Below the pieces are notes generated by a model. It searched no databases. It had not been told where the DNA came from and saw only the letters and a program-made list of their open reading frames with translations. The position numbers and the translations under genes are program-made. A stretch of 64,000 bases of DNA from Synanceia verrucosa (taxonomy: Eukaryota; Chordata; Actinopteri; Perciformes; Synanceiidae): the NCBI GenBank assembly GCA_029721515.1, contig CM056563.1, positions 6,763,454 through 6,827,453 on the forward strand. The letters are read 5' to 3'. Position 1 is the first letter of the stretch; each line of letters starts with the position of its first letter. This document shows, piece after piece, positions 23,587 through 33,605 of the stretch.

Positions 23587-25636
23587 CATGAAAATGGTGA
23601 ATGAAATTAAATGGTGAATGAAACTTCAACCATTATATTATATTCAACCAAATTCATGGCGTCATAGGAAGTCTGGGGTCATGAGAGGTGAAAATCTATT
23701 TTTAGGTGAAAATTTAGAACAACCACTCATCTCCTTCCTAAAAATCCAGCTGTTTTTCAGTGTAAACAAAAACATTGAGCCTGATAAATGGCCAGTTCAT
23801 TACCATCACCTCAGTTGTGTTTGCATTTGGGGCTGTAGCCAAGATTTAAACACACTGGAGGCTCTCACAGGGCTCTGGAGGCTAATCATGCCTTGTGTTA
23901 TTTGCACAAATTTACAGCCAGAGTGTTTTTGAAATGTTTGTTTATTCGCTCCAAACTGCAAATGTAACAGAAAACCTTCAACTCATTTGGAGTTTTCCAA
24001 TTCATGGCTTCATGAGCAGTCACACCGTCCATAAAATGTGCTTCATATCCAGCCTCAGCAGTTTAGAGCAATCTGCATACTTTCACAATTTATCCACTAA
24101 ACATTACTGAGGACACCATAACATGCTGGACAGGAGCTGGAGAATAAAGGCAGGAGTTTATGTCAGCAGTCCCATCATGACATGAATGAAAACACTTATC
24201 TGCTCTGCTGTCGGAACAATCCGGAGTGAAATTGTGCTCACTTTAATACAAAGAGACGGTTGAATGAGCAGGATTGGTCACATCGAGACTATTTAGATTG
24301 AATGAGATAAGATGGCAGACAGAAATTACTGGTCAATTTGCTTGCTAACGTCCAGCCTGCTGATGTCGCAGACCTGTGAAAGGCTGCATAGCTTCAGTCC
24401 TCTTCACAACGTACTCTGTGTCACAAGTGGATGCATTTGAGCTTGCTTCATTTGACTGTTTTTCATTACCTCCAATTTGATTTGATGCGGGGGATTTTGT
24501 GTAACTGAGGAAGTTTTTTTTTTTCTTTCATTGTGAGTCTCTTGGCTGGGACAGCCAATAACACTTTATCAGTACATACTGATGTGGAAACCAATAAAGC
24601 ACTGTGAGATACAGTCACACATCTTCCAGGGATAGTGAAATATCTCGTCAGCCAGATAGCGACTGCAGGCAACTAGATAGCGAGTTACTTATGTATGACT
24701 TATAGGAAAGTAAGAGTGCTGGTTGCCCGGCTTGTCTCGATTTGTTCACTGCCTATGTAGGTGAATTTAATGCTACCTTTTCCTACACACTGCCCTGTTT
24801 TTTGTTACTCTGCTGCTCTTACTGCTTGCCAGGGAACAGTATCAGATGAACGCTGGGTCTTATCTTGTCACACTCCTAATTTCCTGGGGACTGACTCTCC
24901 CCTGTGGCTGCTGTTCCCGTGACGATGGAGATGAAGAAGAGGAAGGGGGGAGGGTGACGGTGTGGCTCCCACTAAGACAACAGAGCTGTCACACAGGGTG
25001 GAGAGGCCTGTAATGACTGGGTAAACAAATGCGGAACATATGGAGCGCTCCATTGCCAGGGACACCACCTCCTCAACAAATACACCTCACATTTCACATG
25101 GAAATTCAGCAGGACAAAGGACGCATTTTGATGTCCGCATTTAAAAAGCCTCAGGGAAAATACAGGTTTCACAGAGCCATGAGTACTCATGCACAGCTCA
25201 AAAAGCGTCACTCCTCTCATCAGTGCAGCTAACGCAACGGGAGCTTTGTTATTGTCAGGTTTTTGTTTTTGCAATGGGTGGTTAAGGACCGTTTTACTCT
25301 CACTGGAGCTGCATCATGAATACTTTTTGCACCTCAGTATAATAAGATAGATCGCCAAGGCAATTTGAAATCCAGCCAGAGATAGATAGCTAGATAGCAG
25401 AGGCTGTTTTCAGAGCAAGTAAAGGCCAGAGTGAGAGGAGAGTTGGGTGATAAAAGCAGAGTAATGGTGTTCCAGCAGGATCAGCGGCAGGGAGTCCCGG
25501 GTCGAATGAAATCCATCTAGTTAAGTCAGATTTCTATTCCTGAGAAAGCTGTGGGAAAGCTGCAGGCGCTAAATACAAACTAAATACATTTAGTCAAGTA
25601 TTTCTTCAGTATATCTATTTTTGTTTCACCCATTTT
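23587..25636. other. Non-coding stretch, nothing recognised
   Basis: No exon or named repeat. A poly-T run is at about 24516-24527. Confidence 0.55.
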
Positions 25637-25648
25637 ACCCTGCTACAT

Positions 25649-25778
25649 CCATCCATCCATCCATTTCCTATCTCTTATCCTCACATAGGGTCATGGGGGG
25701 GCTGGAGCCTATCCCAGCTGTCTTAGGGTGAAAGGCAGGGTACACCCTGGACAAGTCTCCAGTTCATCACAGGACACA
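25649..25778 (-). mobile_element. 5'-truncated SINE copy with 12-bp target-site duplication
   Basis: Only the 3' part of the SINE family is present: four CCAT tail units, TATCTCTTATCCTCACATAG, then the block down to TCATCACAGGACACA. ACCCTGCTACAT flanks it exactly at 25637-25648 and 25779-25790. The head is missing although the duplication is intact, so truncation happened at insertion. Confidence 0.92.
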
Positions 25779-25790
25779 ACCCTGCTACAT

Positions 25791-26109
25791 TTCCAAAGGA
25801 AATATTTTATATTGTAATATTTTATTCCACTATTATTGTTTAACAGCTACAGTTATTTTGAATTAAATCTAATGTATATTTGTCAAAATTCATCTTAGAA
25901 AATGCAATGCCTTATAGATTGAATAATTCAGTGGTAAAAAAGACACCCACCATGCTGCAATGTTAAACAGCTTGTTTCACCTTGATTCAATAATAGTAGT
26001 CCAATACATGATTTTACAACATAATGTTACAACACTAATCAATCAATCAAACTTTTTTTTGTAACTTTGTCTTTATTTCAAAATAGATTGCACATAGATC
26101 AATCAAACT
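25791..26109. other. AT-rich spacer
   Basis: AT-rich sequence with a CAATCAATCAAAC word at 26039-26051 and again at 26099-26107. Otherwise nothing recognised. Confidence 0.45.
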
Positions 26110-26355
26110 TTTGTATTTTTATTTTTATCTATTGTAGTTTGTCATCAATTGCACCTTGTATTATGTCGTATTTTATCACAATTTGTACCTTGCATCCTCT
26201 TATGTATCTATTATAGTATATATTTTGGTACTTGCTATTTTATTTCATCTTATTTTATTTATTTATTTTTAAATTTTCCTGAAACCTGCATGTCCCTGTA
26301 TGTTTCCATCTTTCAAGCAGCTGGAACTGTGAATTTCTCTGTGAGATGAATAAAG

Positions 26356-26411
<56 letters not shown>

Positions 26412-26412
26412 C
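26110..26412 (+). mobile_element. LINE 3' UTR end with CTAT microsatellite tail
   Basis: The end reads TGAATTTCTCTGTGAGATGA then ATAAAGTATCTATCTAT. This resembles the end of L2/CR1-type LINEs in fish, whose 3' tandem units often grow into microsatellites. The (CTAT)n run occupies about 26356-26411. No coding part is present, and the left border is a guess. Confidence 0.55.
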
Positions 26413-26940
26413 TTCATACAGGCTATTGCAGCTCAAAGTGACAAGCTGAACATGAGACAGAGCAAATCACAAAAACAATTTGACATGCAAACTAGCATGA
26501 AATAGATTAATAGATTAAAAACAATAGATTAATAATAGATTAATAAAATGACAGTAAATTACAGTGCAATTGTACGACTAAACTCCAAAGAAGCCTTTCT
26601 GCTTGATAGATGATTTTTAATGAGAGCAGCAGAGCGGTGAACCCAGAACGGTGCGTCATTCTGAATTAATTAAGACAGCAGGTGAACATGAAGGACGTGT
26701 TGAGATGGTTTTACCAGCAAACAGCTTCACCACCAGCCAATTACAATAGGAAATTAGAAATAAAAGCCTCTGCAGGGAGTAGCTCTACTCTAGTATTACT
26801 GCCATTACTCACTGTAAATGTATTATATTGGACATTTCTGCATTAAAATGTCTAAAAATTCAGACATTTTTGGACTCTTACATTATCCTGAATGTTCAAA
26901 CCAGAATCTGTCATAATTTTACTTTTTATTCAGTTTTAAG
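26413..26940. other. Non-coding stretch, nothing recognised
   Basis: It contains a short local repetition of AATAGATTAATA near 26502-26545. No exon. Confidence 0.5.
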
Positions 26941-26953
26941 CCACACACACACG

Positions 26954-27008
<55 letters not shown>

Positions 27009-27017
27009 ACACACACA
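26941..27017. repeat. CA dinucleotide microsatellite
   Basis: A (CA)n run of about 75 bp with GC, CC and GA interruptions. Confidence 0.95.
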
Positions 27018-28196
27018 ATGCACATCAACCGGGAAAGTTTTAGTCATCAGATGTCTGGATAACTGCTCTGGGGCAGCACAGTGTTTGAGAAACACTGATT
27101 ATTAACATGACATGGCTTTATTCCACATTTTTATTGCTTTTAATCACTGAGTCTGTTTGTTTTGGAGAGAAGGAGACCTCTGTGGATAATTCAGCTCCTG
27201 GTGAAAACCTCCTGAACAATGAACACTAAAGGAGGAACCAGGAGAAGCTGAATGACACCAGTGGTGGCGAAGACAACAACTCCCCTGATTCGGCACAACG
27301 TCACAACACAAAAAATTAATGTATATTTGAGTGCAACATCTGTCCCCAGACTGAGTTTAGGAGAACAGACACTTTTTACTGTGCACGAAGACCACTGGGA
27401 GGGAGAGGTCGCCACGTAGTAGCTGTCCAGTCTTATGTTTTGTTTTTACCTGTAATAAAAGGTAAAAAAGATTAAATTGATCAGGGCAATCAAGAACAAC
27501 AGGTAAGAAAGACAAAACTAGACCCTAAACAACCAAAACATGACACAGACACTGAATTATATCCACACTTTTATTTGTTAAAGCATATACACGTGAACAC
27601 ATGCACATTTAATCACACTGATGCTCAAGCATTAGCTCTTAGCGTGACCCTCCTTACAATTTAACTGTTAGCGTGCTCTGTGTTAAATAGCTTTTATATG
27701 CAGAGCATCTTCTTCTGAGGTGGTCCTGAATATCATATGAACACTTAACCGTTGTTTTGCCTTGAAAGGCGCCTCTTCTTGATTATGGAGGGCCTGTATG
27801 CCCCCTTACACCCTGATTGCCATACTTAGGTTGCAAATGAGCTGGAAACAGAAGAAATACTGAAAGCTAAGAGAGCAGCAGACAGCGTTCTACCAGCTAT
27901 GCTTTCATCAACTCAAGCGGTCCAGTGCAAGCATATCTAATTGTCCCTGCAGTGACCAGATGTCAGCCCTGGATGTATGGAACTGAATGTCTGTATGCTG
28001 ATGTGCCCACCTGATAAATATCTGTTACAGTGCACACAACACAGCAATTCAATTAGTCAAGCCCTATTCCCATGATAACCAGTGAACTGTGCATGAAAGC
28101 AGACCAGCCTGCGCAACACAGAGCACCGTTCAATTAAATATGAACAATTAATCTTTCAAAAAGACTAATTGCTACTTTTTCTCCCTTCCTTTCTCC
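27018..28196. other. Non-coding stretch, nothing recognised
   Basis: No exon or named repeat could be supported. Confidence 0.55.
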
Positions 28197-28200
28197 TTAA

Positions 28201-28988
28201 AGGGATATTCCACCCCTATGTGAAATCTAATCATTGCTCGCAGTCCCCAGACTTAAATAAATGAGCAAAATAATTTTTTAGCCCGCTCAGCCATTGCCCT
28301 AAACTGGTAACGCTGCCGTTAGCTTAGCTTTGCATAGTCACTGTAATGTAGTGTTGCCGGCTAGCATGTCGTTGCAAAAGTGATTCCAAATAATTATATT
28401 GATATTGATTTATTTTCTCCACCGGTGTTGTTGAAGGAATGCCGAGCACAGCAAGCCAAAGATTTCTTTGTTCTACTACTTTTGGAGTTCTGTGAAACAT
28501 GTTTGTGTATTTCCTCTGCTTGTTTTCACAGCCCTTTGCAACACAGCTAAATATTTTCCTTATTCCACTTGAAACAGGTTTCTAATTCCTAACAACTCCG
28601 TGCACGTCACTCTATTTATTGACTTAAGCTGGGGGTACTGGGGGTGTCTTTGCGCCTGGCAGCGGTGTTTTGCTGGAATATAGTCTGAAGCGAAAATCGG
28701 CCTGGTAGTCAATACATTTAATGTTAATTTGCATTGTTGTTTGTACTCGTTGTGAATGTAGGTCACAAGAAGTAATTAGGAAAAAAAAAACTGAGTTATT
28801 TGGAATCGCTTTTGCAATGACGTGCTAGCTAGCAACTTTACATCACAGTGATTATGCAAAGCTAAGCTAACGGCAGCGCTGCCAGTTTAGGGCAATGGCT
28901 GAGCTAGCTAAAAAATGTGTTTGCTCACTTATTGAATTCTGGGGACTGTGAGGAATGACTACATTTCACACAGGGGTGGAGTATCCCT
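28201..28988. mobile_element. TTAA-flanked MITE with about 200-bp inverted arms
   Basis: TTAA at 28197-28200 and 28989-28992 flanks ends that read AGGGATATTCCACCCCTATG and, reversed, AGGGATACTCCACCCCTGTG. The inverted similarity runs on for about 195 bp (28201-28395 against 28790-28988), through the shared words CAGCCATTGCCCTAAACTGG and GCTTAGCTTTGCATA. The middle 400 bp has no long reading frame. Long arms and TTAA suit Kolobok or piggyBac; I favour the former because of the similar AGGG ends of the THAP element in this window. Confidence 0.9.
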
Positions 28989-28992
28989 TTAA

Positions 28993-29324
28993 GCCACTTA
29001 AATGAAAAATGACTTAAGCAGGCATCATCTGGCATGGAAATGTTGTTATTTTATTTGTGTGTGTGTGTTTGCATAAGTATGTTAATAGCTCGCTCAGTCA
29101 AAATGTAAATAAGTGCTGGTTAATGTTCCATCATCTATCCTATATTTCTCCTCCTTAACACCTCGGTGCTGATATAAGAAGTACTTAACAGTAATGTGTG
29201 TTCCATACATGAGGAAGCAGCTCTCATCTGTGAAGTGGATTATTAAATCAGTGTGGAATTGGCAAATAGGTTGTTTATGTATTCTGCTCACTTGCTCTTG
29301 CTTTAAATGCACACTGGCACTGTT
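28993..29324. other. Non-coding spacer
   Basis: Nothing recognised. Confidence 0.5.
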
Positions 29325-29369
29325 AGCTGTGTGTGTGTGTGTGTGTGTGTGTGTGAGTGAGTGAGTGTT
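29325..29369. repeat. GT microsatellite ending in GA/GT units
   Basis: A (GT)n run followed by GAGTGAGTGAGTG. Confidence 0.95.
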
Positions 29370-29531
29370 TACCCCTCTTATGACCCTTATTGGCTTTTCC
29401 CCTTAACTCCCTTTGGGATCTGCACTGCCATTATCACCCACATCCCTCATTATTGTGTGTTAGGAAAGGTATGCCTCAGGAATGAAATGCTAAATCCAGG
29501 CTTCAATTTTAGGCAGAAAAAACTCACTTGA

Positions 29532-29783
29532 ATATATATACGTGTGTGTGTGTATATATATATATATACACACACACGTATATATACGTATATACGTGTG
29601 TGTGTGTATATATATATACACACACACGTATATACGTATATACACACACACACGTATATATACGTATATACGTGTGTGTGTGTATATATATACACACACA
29701 CACGTATATACGTATATATGTGTGTGTGTGTATATATACACACACACACGTATATACGTATATATATATGTGTATATATATAC

Positions 29784-29834
<51 letters not shown>

Positions 29835-29905
29835 TATACGTGTATATGTATATACATACGTATATACGTATGTATATACATATACACGTATATATATATG
29901 TATAC
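29532..29905. repeat. 374-bp strictly alternating pyrimidine-purine tract of palindromic modules
   Basis: The tract is made only of TA, CG, TG and CA steps. I find no break in pyrimidine-purine alternation from 29532 to 29905. Blocks of GTGTGTGTGT, TATATATA, ACACACAC and ACGTATATACGT repeat five to six times in an order that reads much the same on both strands. Because TAA, TAG and TGA all need two adjacent purines, no stop codon can occur in any of the six frames. Open frames of 100-220 codons here are therefore an arithmetical effect, not genes. Confidence 0.95.
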
Positions 29906-30336
29906 TATATTACCAAAAGTATTCACTCACCCATCCAAATGATCAGAATCAGGTGTTCCAATCACTTCCATGGTCACAGGTGTATAAAATCAAGCACCTA
30001 GGCATGCAGACTGCTTTTACAAACATTTGTGAAAGAATGAGTCGCTCTCAGGAGCTCAGTGAATTCCAGGGTGGAACTGTGATAGGATGCCACCTGTGCA
30101 ACAAATCCAGTCGTGAAATTTCCTCACTCCTAAATATTCCACAGTCAACTGTCAGCTGTATTATAAGAACGTGGAAGTGTTTGGGAACGACAGCAACTCA
30201 GCCATGAAGTGGTAGACCACATAAACTGATGGAGCAGGGTCAGTGGATGCTGAGGCGCATAGTGTGAAGAGGTCACCAACTTTCTGCAGAGTCAATCACT
30301 ACAGACCTCCAAACGTCATGTGGCCTTCAGATTAGC
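29906..30336 (+). mobile_element. Tc1-type transposon, 5' part only
   Basis: It starts TATATTACCAAAAGTATTCA, the left inverted repeat of a widespread fish Tc1 element, continues with its leader, and breaks off at about 30336 (CAGATTAGCCC). The left end lies directly against the alternating tract at 29532-29905, in a TA context that fits Tc1 target choice. The right two thirds, including the catalytic domain and right inverted repeat, are missing. Confidence 0.9.
30037..30336 (+). pseudogene. Tc1 transposase N-terminus, inactivated
   Basis: From the ATG at 30037 the frame reads MSRSQELSEFQGGTVIGCHL, then SSREISSLLNIPQSTVSCII, a paired-like helix-turn-helix that in active Tc1 transposases binds the inverted repeats. 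It continues to TTATQP, where a TGA stands at 30205. After this stop comes SGRPHKL, matching the GRPR-like hook between the two helix-turn-helix units, then a second in-frame TGA near 30265, and it ends at the truncation. Both stops are TGA where CGA would be expected, as CpG decay would make. The DDE domain is missing, so this copy cannot encode transposase. Confidence 0.9.
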
Positions 30337-32515
30337 CCTTCTTAATCTTTTTGCTTCGTCCATAATCAGTTCATCTGTAAGATGATGGTTCTGAACAGCT
30401 AAGGCACTGATACATGTACACCTCCTGTTACATAAACAGCTCTCTGGTCAGGCAGCCATCCAGCTCCTACAAACACATCACATTATCAGGCTGACATTAT
30501 AAAGATGTCATTGCAGACTTGATTGATATTATCACAAGCAGAGACACTGAGGTGAATCGCTCTGAATCTTTTGTTTACTGGTTGAAATCCTGGGCAAATA
30601 ATCGGATGTAAATTATACACAGCATTACTGATTGTTGGTAATCACAGGACGCCTCCTTCCATTTGCAGCAGGGCCTTAAAATGGAGCAAAGTGATTCCAC
30701 AGACATCCTCTCCCTCTGCCTGCTGCAGCCAATGTGACAAGCCTTTTAATTGTCTCATTCAGATAACATGTCACGCAGGGCTTGGATCGCACTGACATCT
30801 GCTAATCATCTGCTCAGCTCCTGTTCACACATTCAGTTCTTTTGATTGCCTCTGGCCCTGACTCGTCCTCTCCTTCTCTCTGTGTCCACATCCCTCATTC
30901 AAACCACTTTTCACTCCCTGTCCTCTTCTGGTGGCTATCACACACTCCTGCCTTTTTCAATCCCAACATCACTTTTCATCTTCTTTCCATAGCTCTGCAT
31001 GTAAATGCCTCGCTGCACTGTATGACCCTCTCTCTCTCTCTCTCTCCACCTTCTGGTTTGGACAGGCTGATTATTCAGTGTGATCCTGTTGTTTTTGTTG
31101 TGATCATCAGCTTTCAATCAAACTGTAATTCAAGAAGACGAGCCAGATAAAAGATAACTATTATTTCCCTAAAATTACTGCTTGTGGTCTGAATGTTTGA
31201 CATAATGAATACTTTCTTATGGTTGAATAAATTTATTCGTTTAAATATTTTTCCACAATAAAGGAACAAATCGTGAAACAAAGCAGATATATGGATAAAC
31301 AACATCATTGTTCATCTTGCATAAGAAACATTTCAGAGGCAGGTGGAGTTTAGTGGCATATTTCAGTTTTTAAAAAAAATCAGAAATCAGAGCGTTTGGG
31401 AACCGGAAAGTTGATTCCCAACAGGAACCAAGTAAAAAACATTGAATTAAACAAAGAAAATGTGTGTGTGGAAGATATCAGAGAAAAGTGACAAGAAGAT
31501 TGCAGTGCAGTCGTCAGTGGAGGAGACCAAATATATGCTAATATTAAGGTTACATCTTTGGATTTGGCATCGCTGCCACCTTCTCCACAGCAGATGTTGT
31601 AGCATAGCTTGGTACAGATAAATCATGATTTGTATGAGTCCAAATGATGTGATCCATGATGTTATAATCCTTACTGTGACCTCCGCTTGTATGGCCTTGC
31701 TTTTATTTGGTGGTAAATCAACACCCTCTGTTGATGACGCATCATGGGTTCAAATGGAATGAATGCGGGTTGTTCTCCAGTAAGCACTTTGGTTCCCAGT
31801 GGTGCAGGAACCAGCACCATTCTGGCCGGCCTGAAAACAGTACCAGTGTACAGTCAGTATTTTGCTTTATGAAGAAATCCTGTTAACTGGTGTCTCTCAG
31901 CTCTGGTAGTGATGGCAGTTCAGAGAAAGCGTTTTACTTTATTATTTTAAATAAGTGCCTCTGTGTTTATTATTGATGCCAACCATTTACTACACGCACA
32001 CAGATGCTTTTGGTTGAAAATCACCAGATAAGATAGTCACTCATTTGACCCAAACGACTGTCCACTAGCTGCTTTTAATGTAAGTTCACATCAAATTAAT
32101 GGCAAAATAATGCAAATAAAGATATTGTGAGGAGCATGACAGTTCAGCTCTAGTTCAACCATCATTTCTCCAGTTTCTCTTTAAATGCCAAGTAATAATG
32201 ATAAATACATGGTCTCTCGTCAACATTACACTGTTCATAACAAGCTGTACTGTTGAAAGACTCTGTTCAGTCAGATCAAAACTGAACTCTTTGTCCTTGC
32301 TTTCCATTTCAGTGTTCAGCACCCCGCTGTCTCCTGCAGGAATCATCAAAAGTAAGTTGTTAGTTAGTTTTACAATTTTGGACTTTAGTGACCTAATAAT
32401 ACCAGTGTTTATTGGGTGCACAATTTGATTTAATGCCAAAGTTGCTGCATCTGTGTGTGTCTGATTGGGCATGTATTATGTGTATTATGTATTATGTTAT
32501 GGGGACATAAATCTG
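30337..32515. other. Non-coding stretch, nothing recognised
   Basis: No exon or named repeat. A (CT)n run is at about 31028-31047. Confidence 0.55.
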
Positions 32516-32750
32516 TTTACACAGTCACGTTGTGGGGACTTGCCTTCCCTCTGGGGCCAAAATGTTTGTCCTCATAATGTAATTACATTTTAGGGTGATG
32601 ACTTGGTTAAAGTTTAAGGTTAGACTTTGGTGAGGGATATGAGTAGGATTATACAGGTAATATAGGTAAATCTCTATCTCTATAGGTAAAGTCAATGTAA
32701 TGTCCCTATAACATGAGTAATACACAGCATGTGTGTGTGTGTGTGTGTGC
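32516..32750. repeat. Dispersed fish repeat (GTTGTGGGGACTTGCC) with GT microsatellite
   Basis: Words such as TTACACAGTCACGTTGTGGG, AAAATGTTTGTCCTCATAAT, GACTTGGTTAAAGTTTAAGG and AGTCAATGTAATGTCCC are typical of a repeat I recall from many teleost introns, where it also runs into a GT microsatellite. Here the (GT)n run is about 32728-32750. No coding capacity. Confidence 0.65.
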
Positions 32751-33422
32751 ATGTATGTTGTTTATGTGGCCACTGCATGAGGCTGACATTTTTAACGTCA
32801 CTGGGCGTGCTGATTGATGCTTGACATGTGTGAAATGTTATGAGATGCTGTTAATGCTTTTATTGTTGGAGCCGGTAACAAAATGCTGCCTCTAGTGATA
32901 TACAGGCCTACAGCAATATAATGGCCTGTTTTGGTTAAGTTATACATTTCAGAATTTATTATGGAGGCTATCATTGTTCTTGAATGTGCTAGCCCCACCT
33001 GATTTTCTCTGAGCCCACCCACTCTGTGATTTCTGCATACACCACTGGTCACCAGTATATCCACACAACAATTACAACCTGTTGTTTCTGCCTCATTGTA
33101 GTTATTTTCAGCAGGCAGCTGTTCTCAGTGAAAACAAACTACTACCTGCTCAGCAACAACAGTTAAGACACTAAAGCTGGGATATTATCAATCATTGTAT
33201 CAGCTCCAGCTCTAGATGTATGACTAAATCACAGGGTTCAATAGGTCGCAGCTCGTGATTCATGTGCTCACACTATAGAGCCCGATGCTCTGATGCCACC
33301 TGACTGCTCTCACTGTACGTCCACACAGGACAGGTTGGGAATACAATGTAAAAACGAGAGAAGTACTCAGAGAGCACAGACCTCTGCCAAGGCGGTGACA
33401 GCGACTTTTTATGTAAAGTTAC
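32751..33422. other. Non-coding stretch, nothing recognised
   Basis: No exon or named repeat. Confidence 0.5.
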
Positions 33423-33605
33423 CCCCACCGCCAAGGAGGTTATGTTTTCACCAGGGCTTGTTTGTTTGTTTGTTTGTCGGTTAGTAAGTTAGACCACTTC
33501 TGATCAACCCTGAAAATTTTGTCAAAATCTGTCCACAACTTTTTTAGTTATTTTGCAAACAAATGCACAAACTCCAGTGAAAACATAACCTCCTTGGTGG
33601 AGGTA
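33423..33605. mobile_element. Small inverted-repeat element (CCAAGGAGGTTATGTTTTCA)
   Basis: CCACCGCCAAGGAGGTTATG at the left and, reversed, CCACCAAGGAGGTTATG at the right form a roughly 28-bp inverted repeat around 130 bp containing a short TTTG run (TTGTTTGTTTGTTTGTTTG). The same sequence type is common in animal genomes as a MITE or foldback repeat. I see no target duplication. Confidence 0.75.

Noticed and set aside
23357..23629. Six overlapping open frames
   Set aside because: Same cause: TA/CA/GT microsatellite.
26356..26411. CRISPR-like regular repeat
   Set aside because: It is a plain CTAT microsatellite without spacers, in a vertebrate genome. No CRISPR array exists in the window.
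29450..30207. Open frames of 100-220 codons on both strands rich in Tyr, Ile, Val, Cys, Thr and His
   Set aside because: They come from the alternating pyrimidine-purine tract, which cannot contain TAA, TAG or TGA in any frame. The only real coding relic at the end of one of them is the Tc1 transposase N-terminus.
32580..32640. Telomere-like GGTTAG words
   Set aside because: Only single imperfect units occur within a dispersed fish repeat; there is no array.
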